Source: OM182 bacterium MED-G28
GTDB lineage: Bacteria; Pseudomonadota; Gammaproteobacteria; Pseudomonadales; Pseudohongiellaceae
DNA: 64,000 nt
Assembly (NCBI GenBank): GCA_002457215.1
Contig: NTJZ01000009.1
Span: forward strand, 1 to 64,000
Direction: 5' to 3'
Under the pieces are notes generated by a model, which was not told the origin of the DNA, ran no database searches, and was given only the letters and a program-made list of their open reading frames with translations. A program made the position numbers and the translations under genes. Every line of letters starts with the position of its first letter. Within the stretch, counting starts at the first letter, position 1. Positions 37,329-45,907 of the stretch are shown here, one piece after another.

Positions 37329-38139
37329 GCAAGCTAAGCACACAAATATTAGAAATGCATTAGCATTTTTATTGCTCGGGGCCGTTGCTTTCGGCTCCTC
37401 AGCTCAATCCGTTGATCAATCAGATGGTGACTGGATTAAATTATTCAATGGTCAAAATCTGGATAACTGGCAAGTTAAGTTTACCGGCCAACCATTGGGT
37501 ATAAATTACCGCGACACCTTCCGTGTTGAAGATGGGCTATTAACAGTAAGTTATGAAAACTGGGACGGCTTCAACAATGAGTTTGGCCATCTTTTCTATG
37601 ACCAGGTTTTTTCTCATTATCTCCTGAGAGTTGAGTATCGCTTTATTGGCGAGCAAGTCAATCAAGGGCCTGGCTGGGCATATCGCAACAACGGCATGAT
37701 GCTTCATAGCCAAGATCCCGGAACCATGACAGTGCCGCAAGAATTCCCAGTAAGCATCGAGTCTCAACTACTGGGCGGCAATGGCAGTGATCCGCGCACA
37801 AATCTAAATGTCTGTACGCCAGGCACTAACATGGTAATTCGGGGCGAACTGATTACTCAGCACTGCACTGATTCAAGCTCTGGGACTTTTCATGGCGACC
37901 AATGGGTAACAGTAGAGTTAGAAGTTCGTGGTAGCGAAAGCCTCACTCATCGCATCAATGGTGAAATCGTTTTTGAACTAGAAGATATTCAATTGGATAG
38001 CACAGATGCTGATGCACAAGCACTTATAGCTAACGGTTCTGATATTATTCTTAAAGAAGGCTACGTGGCTATTCAGGCAGAGAGCCATCCCACTCAATTT
38101 AGAGCAATTGAATTGCTTCCTCTTACCAAAACTGAATAG
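37309..38139 (+). CDS. Exported DUF1080 (3-keto-disaccharide hydrolase-like) protein
   Basis: A 276-residue protein with a signal peptide after MLTQNNKQAKH (cut near GSSAQS). IKLFNGQNLDNWQVKFTG is the DUF1080 opening, and the concanavalin-like domain continues with LRVEYRFIGEQVNQGPGWAYRNNGMMLHSQ and ends YVAIQAESHPTQFRAIELLPL. Known DUF1080 members hydrolyse 3-keto-glycosides produced by sugar 3-dehydrogenases; many others are uncharacterised. The frame opens earlier, but the ATG at 37309, inside the end of the esterase gene, gives the proper signal peptide. The overlap suggests joint expression with the esterase. Confidence 0.88.
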   Translation: MLTQNNKQAKHTNIRNALAFLLLGAVAFGSSAQSVDQSDGDWIKLFNGQNLDNWQVKFTGQPLGINYRDTFRVEDGLLTVSYENWDGFNNEFGHLFYDQVFSHYLLRVEYRFIGEQVNQGPGWAYRNNGMMLHSQDPGTMTVPQEFPVSIESQLLGGNGSDPRTNLNVCTPGTNMVIRGELITQHCTDSSSGTFHGDQWVTVELEVRGSESLTHRINGEIVFELEDIQLDSTDADAQALIANGSDIILKEGYVAIQAESHPTQFRAIELLPLTKTE

Positions 38140-38270
38140 GCTTACTCTCAAAGAATAGCCTTACACTTAACCTATTGCAGATAGGCCCGCCAGCATGCGC
38201 CCTCCAAGCAGTCTTATCTATCAAATTAATGCCTAACTCTATTACTGTAATTCTAATTAGATGCGCAAAA

Positions 38271-39137
38271 TTATGATCCAGATGCACTTGGGTTACTATT
38301 TATCCGCTCAGTAATTTCATGTAAACGAGTAAGGCTTTGCAGGGTGAAAGGCAGGATAATGGCTGCCTCCACATAGGACCAACTGTAACTTATAATCGAG
38401 TAAATGGTACCTGTGGTGATATCAGGCAAGCTTGTCCCAAACCAAAGGTTATAAAGAATAAAAGCGATTACCATCAGAAAAATAACTCCATAAAGTATGG
38501 CTTCTGAGTCTGAGATTTTGACTTCCCATTTTCTCAATGCCCTAAGATGGTTGAACACCTTTGATGGGTTACCTGTGTCAAGGAGTCCTACTTGCCGCTC
38601 CATTTGACCGTTGAGGGAAGCATTGAGTTGGTAAAAGCGCCCGTGGAAAAAACTGTAAAGAACAATCATGGCCAGGGTGACCAAAAAAGCAGATACAGAA
38701 AGGTACAGGTGAAACATTGCCAATACGATTAATGACACAATAATTTGGATTATACCTGTTAATAGTTCGGGTACTTGTTCCTCCAAAAAATCAACCAATT
38801 CTCGAGACATATCTAAGCGCGCATTCCGGGAAGACACTTCCAGTGATTCATGGCGATTACTAACTTCGTTTCCCAATGCCACTCTAATGGTTCCATAGGT
38901 TCGAGTATCATAAATTCGCCGGATAACAGCAACGATAGTCAGTAGCACCATCACAACACCCAAAGATGTTAGCTCATTAAATTGACCCTCGAGCAAGTCA
39001 TCAATTGCGAGACCAATCAACAAAGGGATTAGCGCCAACAATGTGTTTTCGAGAGCAACAAGGGCCCAAGTTACACCTATCTGGTATTTAAAGGTTTTTA
39101 GGATAGCTTGCAGATTAAGTTCGTGATCAGTCAGCAT
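38271..39137 (-). CDS. ABC-transporter six-helix membrane domain without ATPase
   Basis: A 288-residue membrane protein like the transmembrane half of type IV ABC exporters (ABC_membrane_3 type). Seen: a first helix pair (VTWALVALENTLLALIPLLIGLAIDDLL, FNELTSLGVVMVLLTIVAVI), the loop with RTYGTIRVALGNEVSNRHESLEVSSRNARLDMSREL, two more helices (IIQIIVSLIVLAMFHLYLSVSAFLVTLAMIVLY) and a final pair. The protein ends about 25 residues after the last helix; there is no Walker A, signature motif or Walker B, and no ATPase gene nearby. Either an ATPase elsewhere pairs with it or it has a non-transport role. Confidence 0.82.
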   Translation of the reverse strand: MLTDHELNLQAILKTFKYQIGVTWALVALENTLLALIPLLIGLAIDDLLEGQFNELTSLGVVMVLLTIVAVIRRIYDTRTYGTIRVALGNEVSNRHESLEVSSRNARLDMSRELVDFLEEQVPELLTGIIQIIVSLIVLAMFHLYLSVSAFLVTLAMIVLYSFFHGRFYQLNASLNGQMERQVGLLDTGNPSKVFNHLRALRKWEVKISDSEAILYGVIFLMVIAFILYNLWFGTSLPDITTGTIYSIISYSWSYVEAAIILPFTLQSLTRLHEITERINSNPSASGS

Positions 39138-39267
39138 GGGGGGGGTCCGTCATTATGACAATGATTCATGGTATATGGGCTCCATTTCATTGAATATCAA
39201 TGGGTAAGACTAGGTGAGATATCTCTGCTACGTTAAGCTCTTAGGGATAAGAAAGGGAAACAAAAAT

Positions 39268-40383
39268 ATGAAAAGAAGACAGATACTCCAATCACTAGGG
39301 ACTCTTCCTCTGCTAACACAGTGCACTTTCCCAAATGCAGAATCTGCACGCAACTTCACGCCGTCCGGACAGCCGCTGCGTCGGGTAGATGTTTCTGATG
39401 AAAGAGTTATCCGCACAATAGCTGGATTAAGACCCTACAGACCCAGTGGTTTTAACGTTAGTGCAGAAAGAATGAATGACAAAGTAGTTGTGCATAACTA
39501 CGGTCACGGTGGCGGAGGCATTACCTTGTCTTGGGGCACCTCTCACTTAGCCATGGAGATTGCCACACAGACTCAGCATAAACGTTGTGCTGTTTTAGGC
39601 TGTGGTTCTGCTGGATTATCAGCGGCCAGACTCATGCAAAACGCAGGCTGGGATGTCGCTATCTATGCTAAGGATCTTCCACCTAACACCACGTCAAATG
39701 TTGCGGGAGGACAATGGTCCCCTACTTCTGTTTATGGTGATTCGGCAACTCCTGTCTTTCTTGCGCAATTCGAATCCGCCATGCGCCATGCCTATCGTTA
39801 TTATCAGAACCTAGTGGGGCCAAAGTACGGTGTGCGTTGGATCAGCAACTACATGGTCTTAGATGGGGCAGATGCTGATGACGGGTTATCAGCGACCTAC
39901 CCTGATATGTACCCACAGCGAACACGCCTGACCCCTTCTGAACACCCCTTTAATGTGGAACATGTTCTGCACATTGACACTATGTTAATCGAGCCAGCTG
40001 TTTATCTGCCTGCAGTGATGAATGACTTTCAGATTGCTGGTGGTGAAATAAACGTAAAGGAATTTCACGACCTCGATGAGGTCCTCCAACTCGATGAGCC
40101 AGTCATAATCAATTGCACAGGTCTTGGGTCTCACAAATTATTTGGAGACGACGAGTTGATCCCCATAAAAGGCCAGCTTACTTTTTTATTGCCGCAGGAC
40201 GAAGTAAATTACATTATAGTCGGCAATAGTGGTCTGTATATGTTTCCTCGTAGCGACGGCATTTTGTTAGGCGGCACTTATGAACGGAATCAGTGGGATG
40301 CCACGCCAGACCCTTTGATGGCCCAGCAGATCATCGATGGCCATAAGGCATTTTTCTATGCTATGGAGGATCCTTGGGTATGA
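39268..40383 (+). CDS. Circularly permuted D-amino-acid oxidase (FAD), exported
   Basis: A 371-residue FAD oxidoreductase whose parts match D-amino-acid/D-aspartate oxidase but in rotated order. Residues 47-90 (VIRTIAGLRPYRPSGF and HNYGHGGGGITLSWG) correspond to the C-terminal end of classical DAAO. The FAD loop VLGCGSAGLSAA (109-120) and TTSNVAGGQWSP follow, and the protein ends at the LLGGTYERNQWD strand that in classical DAAO precedes GxRPxRP. An N-terminal KRRQILQ plus LTQC hints at Tat export and perhaps lipidation. ATG at 39268 has GGGAAAC upstream. The stop overlaps the next gene by ATGA. Such enzymes oxidise D-amino acids to keto acids; the acceptor here is unknown. Confidence 0.85.
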   Translation: MKRRQILQSLGTLPLLTQCTFPNAESARNFTPSGQPLRRVDVSDERVIRTIAGLRPYRPSGFNVSAERMNDKVVVHNYGHGGGGITLSWGTSHLAMEIATQTQHKRCAVLGCGSAGLSAARLMQNAGWDVAIYAKDLPPNTTSNVAGGQWSPTSVYGDSATPVFLAQFESAMRHAYRYYQNLVGPKYGVRWISNYMVLDGADADDGLSATYPDMYPQRTRLTPSEHPFNVEHVLHIDTMLIEPAVYLPAVMNDFQIAGGEINVKEFHDLDEVLQLDEPVIINCTGLGSHKLFGDDELIPIKGQLTFLLPQDEVNYIIVGNSGLYMFPRSDGILLGGTYERNQWDATPDPLMAQQIIDGHKAFFYAMEDPWV

Positions 40384-40973
40384 ACTTAGCTCACAGAATT
40401 ACTTTCATTGCTGTAACAATAATTCCACTCTCGGCAAATGCGCAAACTGCAGAGCAGGCTGGAATTGTGCCCAAAACAGAATCTAACACTCGCCCTATTG
40501 AAGAAATAGAAGTCAGAGGCCAGAGAACACTCATCTCGATGCGCTATCAGCTACGACTCGCTGAAGACAGTCTCTACAAGCTGTTTAACGACTTGAACAG
40601 TGCTGACAAATACGACATCCTCTGTAAAACTGAACGCACCACAAGAACGTTCATTCCCCAATATTCATGTGAACCAGAATTCTTTCTTAGCATGCGCCAA
40701 GAAGTGAATCGCAACGCTTTGATCGAAATACGTGGATCTTTTACTAGCGACGGTTATGATCCAGCTCTCTACCAATTAGCTATAGACAAACTCGAACCTG
40801 ATAGCGAAATTCGAGCCAGATTGGTTGGCGATTATGAAGGCTTGGAGCAAGAAATGTTTCGCATTGCTTCCGAGAATGAAAACTATCGCGAACAACTTAT
40901 CCAGGTTGGAGAACTAAAAGCTCAATACGAAGCAGCAAGAGAAGCGCGCTTTAACGAAAAAGACGAAGATTAA
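40380..40973 (+). CDS. Unknown exported protein coupled to the permuted oxidase
   Basis: A 197-residue protein with a signal peptide (cut near NAQTA). IEEIEVRGQRTLISMRYQLRLAEDSLYKLFN resembles the start of TonB-dependent receptors only in the first few residues; the remainder is a helical domain with two cysteines (ILCKTERT, YSCEPEF) likely paired, and a charged coiled-coil end (EQEMFRIASENENYREQLIQ...). Similar proteins occur widely in marine gammaproteobacteria without a known function (recollection). It starts in the ATGA overlap with the oxidase gene, so they are co-translated. Confidence 0.75.
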   Translation: MNLAHRITFIAVTIIPLSANAQTAEQAGIVPKTESNTRPIEEIEVRGQRTLISMRYQLRLAEDSLYKLFNDLNSADKYDILCKTERTTRTFIPQYSCEPEFFLSMRQEVNRNALIEIRGSFTSDGYDPALYQLAIDKLEPDSEIRARLVGDYEGLEQEMFRIASENENYREQLIQVGELKAQYEAAREARFNEKDED

Positions 40974-41290
40974 TATCAGGGATTATAGGGTTATCACTAA
41001 GCCTTGGTTAACTTCTCTACCTTCCCACACATAATTCGTAGTGGGTTCTTCACTCGATTACGGCATGACAACGTCGATCTATTAATCGTAAAAATAACCA
41101 TTCTTGATAAAATTGATCGTATTTTGCGATTAATATGACCAGGTAGCCGATTTATATTAGGCCCCTGTCCTTGTAACAGAAAGGCACAATTCTTAGTCTG
41201 CTTTTAAAGGGCCCAAGACCTCTATATATAGACAAATCAGTGAATTAGCATTACAGTTTAACGAATTCAAAATAACAATTAGGAAGAGAT
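40974..41290 (+). other. 317-base gap upstream of copper monooxygenase gene
   Basis: No credible ORF. It holds an imperfect inverted repeat (41081-41134) and AT-rich stretches that probably include the promoter of the downstream two-gene unit. The last bases AGGAAGAG before 41291 are the ribosome site. Confidence 0.5.
41081..41134. repeat. Inverted repeat upstream of copper monooxygenase gene
   Basis: ATTAATCGTAAAA (41081-41093) pairs with TTTTGCGATTAAT (41122-41134) at 12 of 13 positions, with 28 bases between. It lies about 160 bases before the next start. It could be an operator pair; two TTGAT words lie in the loop. Confidence 0.4.
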
Positions 41291-42655
41291 ATGAAACTCT
41301 CTAGCAAGCAATTCACAACTGCCCTGTTGAGCCTTATGGCGGCTTTTGTATTTTCGACAGTTAATGCTACCGATGCCCCGACATTTTACGCTGATGCTTT
41401 GCCAGTTTTTCAGAAAAATTGCGTCGCCTGTCACCAGCAAGATGGGCCTAGTGTTGGCGGAATTTTTGCGCCTATGCCGCTTGATAATTTTGAGCAAGCG
41501 AAAATCTGGGCACCAATGATTAAAAATGCCCTAATTACCAACTACATGCCCCCTTGGGGAGCCCACGAACGCCATCGCGGCCAGTTCAAAGGCGAACGTT
41601 ATATGGATCAGAATGAGAAAGACTTACTGATTGCCTGGGTTGATGCAGGCGCCCCAGAAGGTGAAGAGGCTGAAGCTACTAGTAGCGGCGGACTAGTTGC
41701 TAACGGTGCTGGAACAACACTGCCCGAATCAGGCTGGTGGATCGGCGACCCAGACCTTGTCGTCGGATTTGATCAGGAAGTTTATGTACCTGACGAAGTG
41801 ATGGACTGGCAACCGACCATTCAAATGCCGGTAGCTGAAGGTGCGCATGAAAATCCTAAATGGATTGCCAAGGCAGAGTTGGCGCCTGGTGGACCCTGGG
41901 TTCACCATATAGTATCAAGCCATATGGGTGTTGGTGTCCCAGGTCGTGGCCCCTTTACTTATCCTGAAGGCTGGGGTGTATTGCTTCCCGAAGACCCGTT
42001 TATCACAGTAAATATGCACTATCACAAGAATCCTGGCGAAGGAACTGCGGTTAACGATCTCACCAAGGCCGGTTTCAAATTCTATGAAGATGGCGATGTA
42101 ATTGATCATGTGGTTGAAACGAATTTGCTTCCTCACCGCGGGTGGACTATTCCAGCAGGCGATCCAAGCTTCGAAGTCAATAACACTTACGCTATTGATG
42201 AAGACATCTTTCTTCTCTCCATGGGCCCACACATGCACTACCGCGGCAAAGCAATGCGCTATGAGCTTGAGTACCCGGATGGAGAACGCGAAGTGCTGCT
42301 TTGGGTGCCGGATTATGATTTCAACTGGCAGTTTCTCTACGAATATGAAACGCCTAAATTCATTCCTTCGGGCTCAACTATGCACATGAGCTGGTGGTTC
42401 GATAACTCTGAAGGCAACCGATTCAACCCTGACCCAACTCAGGATGTGGTCTATGGGCCAGAGACTACTGACGAAATGGCAAATGCGCGCATCTATTATG
42501 CGCCAACAACCCCACGAGGTATTGTGGTCGGTGAGCCTATTCCTGTAGACGTTCTAGAAACAGCCCGGGAAGAAGATATGGTGCGGAGAGAGCGTTCTAA
42601 TTTATTCGATCCAGCTTCTAATGATTTTTCTTGGTTAACTGAAGACAGCCCTTAA
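41291..42655 (+). CDS. Cytochrome c fused to type II copper monooxygenase (PHM-like)
   Basis: A 454-residue exported protein. After the signal peptide a cytochrome c domain holds one heme motif CVACH (44-48), with MPP at 86-88 as candidate Met ligand. From about 150 the sequence follows the peptidylglycine-monooxygenase copper fold: HH (205-206) and HYH (243-245) for the first copper, HMH (314-316) and a Met in MHM (364-366) for the second, in the known ligand order. Fusion implies that electrons reach the coppers through the heme rather than from ascorbate. AGGAAGAG precedes the ATG. The CHEGN-family gene follows 29 bases later. Substrate unknown. Confidence 0.85.
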   Translation: MKLSSKQFTTALLSLMAAFVFSTVNATDAPTFYADALPVFQKNCVACHQQDGPSVGGIFAPMPLDNFEQAKIWAPMIKNALITNYMPPWGAHERHRGQFKGERYMDQNEKDLLIAWVDAGAPEGEEAEATSSGGLVANGAGTTLPESGWWIGDPDLVVGFDQEVYVPDEVMDWQPTIQMPVAEGAHENPKWIAKAELAPGGPWVHHIVSSHMGVGVPGRGPFTYPEGWGVLLPEDPFITVNMHYHKNPGEGTAVNDLTKAGFKFYEDGDVIDHVVETNLLPHRGWTIPAGDPSFEVNNTYAIDEDIFLLSMGPHMHYRGKAMRYELEYPDGEREVLLWVPDYDFNWQFLYEYETPKFIPSGSTMHMSWWFDNSEGNRFNPDPTQDVVYGPETTDEMANARIYYAPTTPRGIVVGEPIPVDVLETAREEDMVRRERSNLFDPASNDFSWLTEDSP

Positions 42656-42684
42656 ACACAATTGATAACGGTGAGGAGACCACC

Positions 42685-43680
42685 ATGCAGACTTTAACAA
42701 TCAGAAATTCTTTGACAAGCTTGCTTCTCACTACATCGATTGTTGGTGCCTGCGCGACTTATGCGCAGGAACAGAATTACATCGTCCCTCGCACTGTTGA
42801 TGGCCAACCTGACCTTCAAGGTCTATGGACCAACGATACCATCACTCCAATCGAACGACCCGCTTCTATGCAAGGTCGTGAGTTTTTATCAACTGATGAA
42901 ATCGCCGCTATGGAAGCGAATCTTGCCCGTCGCCGTATCGAAGCCGATAACAACATTGAAGTAACAGTAGGCGGTAATATCGGGGGTTATAATCAAGTAT
43001 GGCTTGATTCCGGCGATACCGTGCTTTCTACCGGCCAAACCTCAATGATTGTTGATCCACCAAATGGTCGCGCACCGATTCGCGAATCAGCAGCCGCCGT
43101 TAGAGATTATTACTTCGACCATGTCGAAGATCATTACATTTATCATACGGTATGGGACCGTTGTCTAACTCGTGGCGTGCCAGGCTCTATGTTGCCGGCA
43201 GGTTACAACAATGCCTACCGCTTTATACAAACACCTGACACTTTTACCATTGTCCATGAAATGATTCATGACGTACGCACAATTCACTTAAACAAAGACA
43301 CTCACATTGATGACAAAGTAAAACTCTTTATGGGTGATTCAGTAGCCCATTGGGAAGGCGATACTTTAGTGGTAGAAACTACCAACTATAATGATCGCGG
43401 CATGATAGCAAGCAGCAGTGCCGGTGGACGCCTAAAAGGTGTGCCGGTAACTGAAGATCTGCACGTTGTAGAACGATTTACTCGAGTAAGCGAAGGCACC
43501 ATCATGTGGTCAGCCACTGTAACCGACCCTGAAATTTATACCCAGCCATTCACTATCTCAATGCCGTTAACACGTGACGAGGAATACGTGATGTATGAGT
43601 ATGCTTGCCACGAAGGAAATTACGCTATTCCTAACATTTTGAGTGGAGGTCGCGCCAAAGAGCAGCAGGCACAACGTTAG
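42685..43680 (+). CDS. Exported protein of unknown 'CHEGN' family (copy 2 of 3)
   Basis: A 331-residue exported protein (signal peptide cut at TYAQE). Conserved blocks shared with the copies at 24593 and 57039: PRTVDGQPDLQGLWTND, TPIERP, SMIVDPPNGRAPI, DRCLTRGVPG, EMIHDVRTIHL, GDSVAHWEGDTLVVETTNY, DPEIYTQPFTISMPLTRD and YEYACHEGNYAIPNILSGGR. It follows the cytochrome/copper monooxygenase gene with a GAGGAG ribosome site and almost certainly shares its transcript, the best functional hint for the family. No recognised domain or catalytic motif. Confidence 0.82.
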   Translation: MQTLTIRNSLTSLLLTTSIVGACATYAQEQNYIVPRTVDGQPDLQGLWTNDTITPIERPASMQGREFLSTDEIAAMEANLARRRIEADNNIEVTVGGNIGGYNQVWLDSGDTVLSTGQTSMIVDPPNGRAPIRESAAAVRDYYFDHVEDHYIYHTVWDRCLTRGVPGSMLPAGYNNAYRFIQTPDTFTIVHEMIHDVRTIHLNKDTHIDDKVKLFMGDSVAHWEGDTLVVETTNYNDRGMIASSSAGGRLKGVPVTEDLHVVERFTRVSEGTIMWSATVTDPEIYTQPFTISMPLTRDEEYVMYEYACHEGNYAIPNILSGGRAKEQQAQR

Positions 43681-43723
43681 CTCTTGGCCGAAACCACACA
43701 TCTAATCTCGTACTTTACTGGTT

Positions 43724-43740
43724 CATGCTTTTCAAGCATG
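43724..43740. terminator. Hairpin after CHEGN gene, weak terminator candidate
   Basis: CATGCTT (43724-43730) pairs perfectly with AAGCATG (43734-43740) over a three-base loop, 43 bases after the stop. No T run follows, so classification as terminator is tentative. Confidence 0.35.
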
Positions 43741-43885
43741 GAGAGTATATTGAGTAAGCTATAAAGGCGATATCCGATGCTTGGGCTTCTGACTTTAAAT
43801 GCAGAAACTTAAAGCTAACGGGATTCTTTAAAGTCACTCAGACATTAAAACCAAGCACATAGATGAAACATTCAAGATGTATTAA

Positions 43886-45907
43886 TTAGTTGGTCGCGCC
43901 AACCGCATCCCAATGTTTAATGCGGACTTTGACCGCTTCCATATCATGTTTGCAAACACCTGCCCGCGCGATAAGTTTTGATTCACAAACGTCGCAGCGC
44001 ACGCACTCTTTGAAATCTATCTCGGGTCCACTTATAGCGCCTGTTGGGCAAGCTTGCTCACATACCTTGCACACATCACACTGGGATACCCGCTTTATTC
44101 GCCAGGGCGAGATCAGCGCTATGACACCTAACCCTGCACCCAAAGGACAAGCGTAACGGCAGTAGAAACGGGAGATAAATACTGAAGCCAACAAGAAAGC
44201 AGCCAAGATTCCCCAGAGTAAATAGGACTGACTAAAATAAAAGATTGTCCCGAAGGGTTCAAAATACTGAAACAGACTTAAATTCGTAAACGAAAATGCC
44301 ATTACGATGAGAAATATCAAGATAAGATACTTAATGTAGATTGCCTTCTTATGAATGGCGGCGGGTAATTCTTTCTGGAAATGTCGAGGTGTGAAGTGGG
44401 AAATAAAGTCCTGGAGGGCGCCAAACGGGCACAACGATGAACAAAACACTCTTCCCCAAAATAAAGTAGTTATCAACGTAAATAAGATAATAACTAATTG
44501 TGGCAAGTCACTCCGAAACATTATTGGGCCAATCTTCACAAAGTTCGTAATGTGCGAGACTGAAACAAAGCCCCCATCCATCCATCCAAGATAAACCAGT
44601 GTAAAAGCCAAAGTTACCCAGCGAATCTTTGCGTTCTTCGTTAAGAATGCCAACATTACCATTGCTAAAAGAAGTAAAAGAACCCCAACATCAAACCAAG
44701 GAGCTTCATTAATCAAACTGGCATACAAGCCTTCATTTTCGAATGCAGTTAAGTCATTTTCGAATTCTGGCAACAATTCAGGCGGTATCGGCTGACCATT
44801 AGAAAGGGCAAGTGGGATTGGTGGAACTTGATAAGAGATACTCGCAATAGAACCAAATTCCCCTACTCGACCACCAGTGTTATAAAGGACATCGAAAGGC
44901 TGGGCTAAATCAATATCGGGATCTAACACCATGGCACCAGCAAATCTTACCCTATTAGCAATCTTGCCATGGTCTGCACTGCCGACATAAACGAATCGGC
45001 GCCGTTCGATAGGAAAAATATTTTCGCCCTGCTGTACAGCTAATCTTTCTTGCCTAAAAGGTTGGGTTGAATTGCCGTCGATGCCCACCAATAACATATT
45101 GCCATCTCTTACTCGAGCACTGGCTTCCCGATCGGCTCGAGAATAATCAACATCCCCAACCATAATCTCACCCAGACCATCGTGACCCATAAAAGCCAAA
45201 GACAGATGTAATTCCGATGTGTCAGGTTGCGGAATAACCCAATTGATGACTAATCCGTTCTCAGTCATGTCGTCCCAACTTTGATCCGCGAGTACTCGAA
45301 GAGCTACGGCATCAGAACTGGTTAGAGAAACAAATTCAGAGTCGCTTAGATAAGTTTCCGCAATTCTACGAGCAGCATTGCGGACACCGCGCGCTACGGC
45401 CCAACTGGTAATAGTTGCTCGGGAAATACCATCGACATCACGGCCGATACGAAAACCTTCGACAATGTTCTTGTCGTCAAACTGCTGAGGAAAATATTCG
45501 CTGTTGATAAAGTCTCCACGAATACTTTTATAGGACTCAATATAGTGAAGAATCTTGATACCGGTTATGTTCCCTTTCAAGTCCATTCCGACCAAAACAT
45601 CCACAGGAGCTGAATAACCGATTTCCTCGGGCGGCAAGTCTGGAGTTTCGAATAGATAGCCGACAGTTTCCAGTTCAGTGCTATCGGGGCTTACATTAAA
45701 AGCGTGATAGACTGGAGGCTCACCACTTTTTACAGAATATTCTTGAGCACCAGGAAACACCTCTCGCAAGATTTCATCAGTGACTTCGATTGGCGGCTGT
45801 GCCAGAAGTTGTGGAGAGGCGAGCAAGGAAAAAACTAAATAAATCAACACCGAAAACTGGCTGAAGTAAGACTTTAACGAGCGCTTCAGTGTACTTGTTA
45901 GTGACAT
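43886..45907 (-). CDS. NosR/NirI-family membrane flavo-iron-sulfur protein
   Basis: A 673-residue protein. N-terminal signal, then an FMN-binding domain with DVDGISRATITSWAVARGVRNAARRI, whose Thr is the candidate flavin-attachment site. About five to six membrane helices follow (from about 400 on), with cysteine-proline motifs FCSSLCPFGALQDF and CRYACPLGAG. The C-terminal ferredoxin part has CDVCKVCEQACPTGAI and CVRCDVC...GVC. This is the NosR/NirI plan: an electron-transfer or regulatory membrane protein. No nitrous-oxide reductase or other denitrification gene is in the window, so its task here is unknown. Confidence 0.9.
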   Translation of the reverse strand: MSLTSTLKRSLKSYFSQFSVLIYLVFSLLASPQLLAQPPIEVTDEILREVFPGAQEYSVKSGEPPVYHAFNVSPDSTELETVGYLFETPDLPPEEIGYSAPVDVLVGMDLKGNITGIKILHYIESYKSIRGDFINSEYFPQQFDDKNIVEGFRIGRDVDGISRATITSWAVARGVRNAARRIAETYLSDSEFVSLTSSDAVALRVLADQSWDDMTENGLVINWVIPQPDTSELHLSLAFMGHDGLGEIMVGDVDYSRADREASARVRDGNMLLVGIDGNSTQPFRQERLAVQQGENIFPIERRRFVYVGSADHGKIANRVRFAGAMVLDPDIDLAQPFDVLYNTGGRVGEFGSIASISYQVPPIPLALSNGQPIPPELLPEFENDLTAFENEGLYASLINEAPWFDVGVLLLLLAMVMLAFLTKNAKIRWVTLAFTLVYLGWMDGGFVSVSHITNFVKIGPIMFRSDLPQLVIILFTLITTLFWGRVFCSSLCPFGALQDFISHFTPRHFQKELPAAIHKKAIYIKYLILIFLIVMAFSFTNLSLFQYFEPFGTIFYFSQSYLLWGILAAFLLASVFISRFYCRYACPLGAGLGVIALISPWRIKRVSQCDVCKVCEQACPTGAISGPEIDFKECVRCDVCESKLIARAGVCKHDMEAVKVRIKHWDAVGATN

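Noticed and set aside
43886..45907. Denitrification or nitrous-oxide reduction island suggested by a NosR-like gene
   Set aside because: No nosZ, nosDFY, nirS or norB genes in the window; the one beta-helix protein (3159) is not NosD in context and lies 40 kb away.
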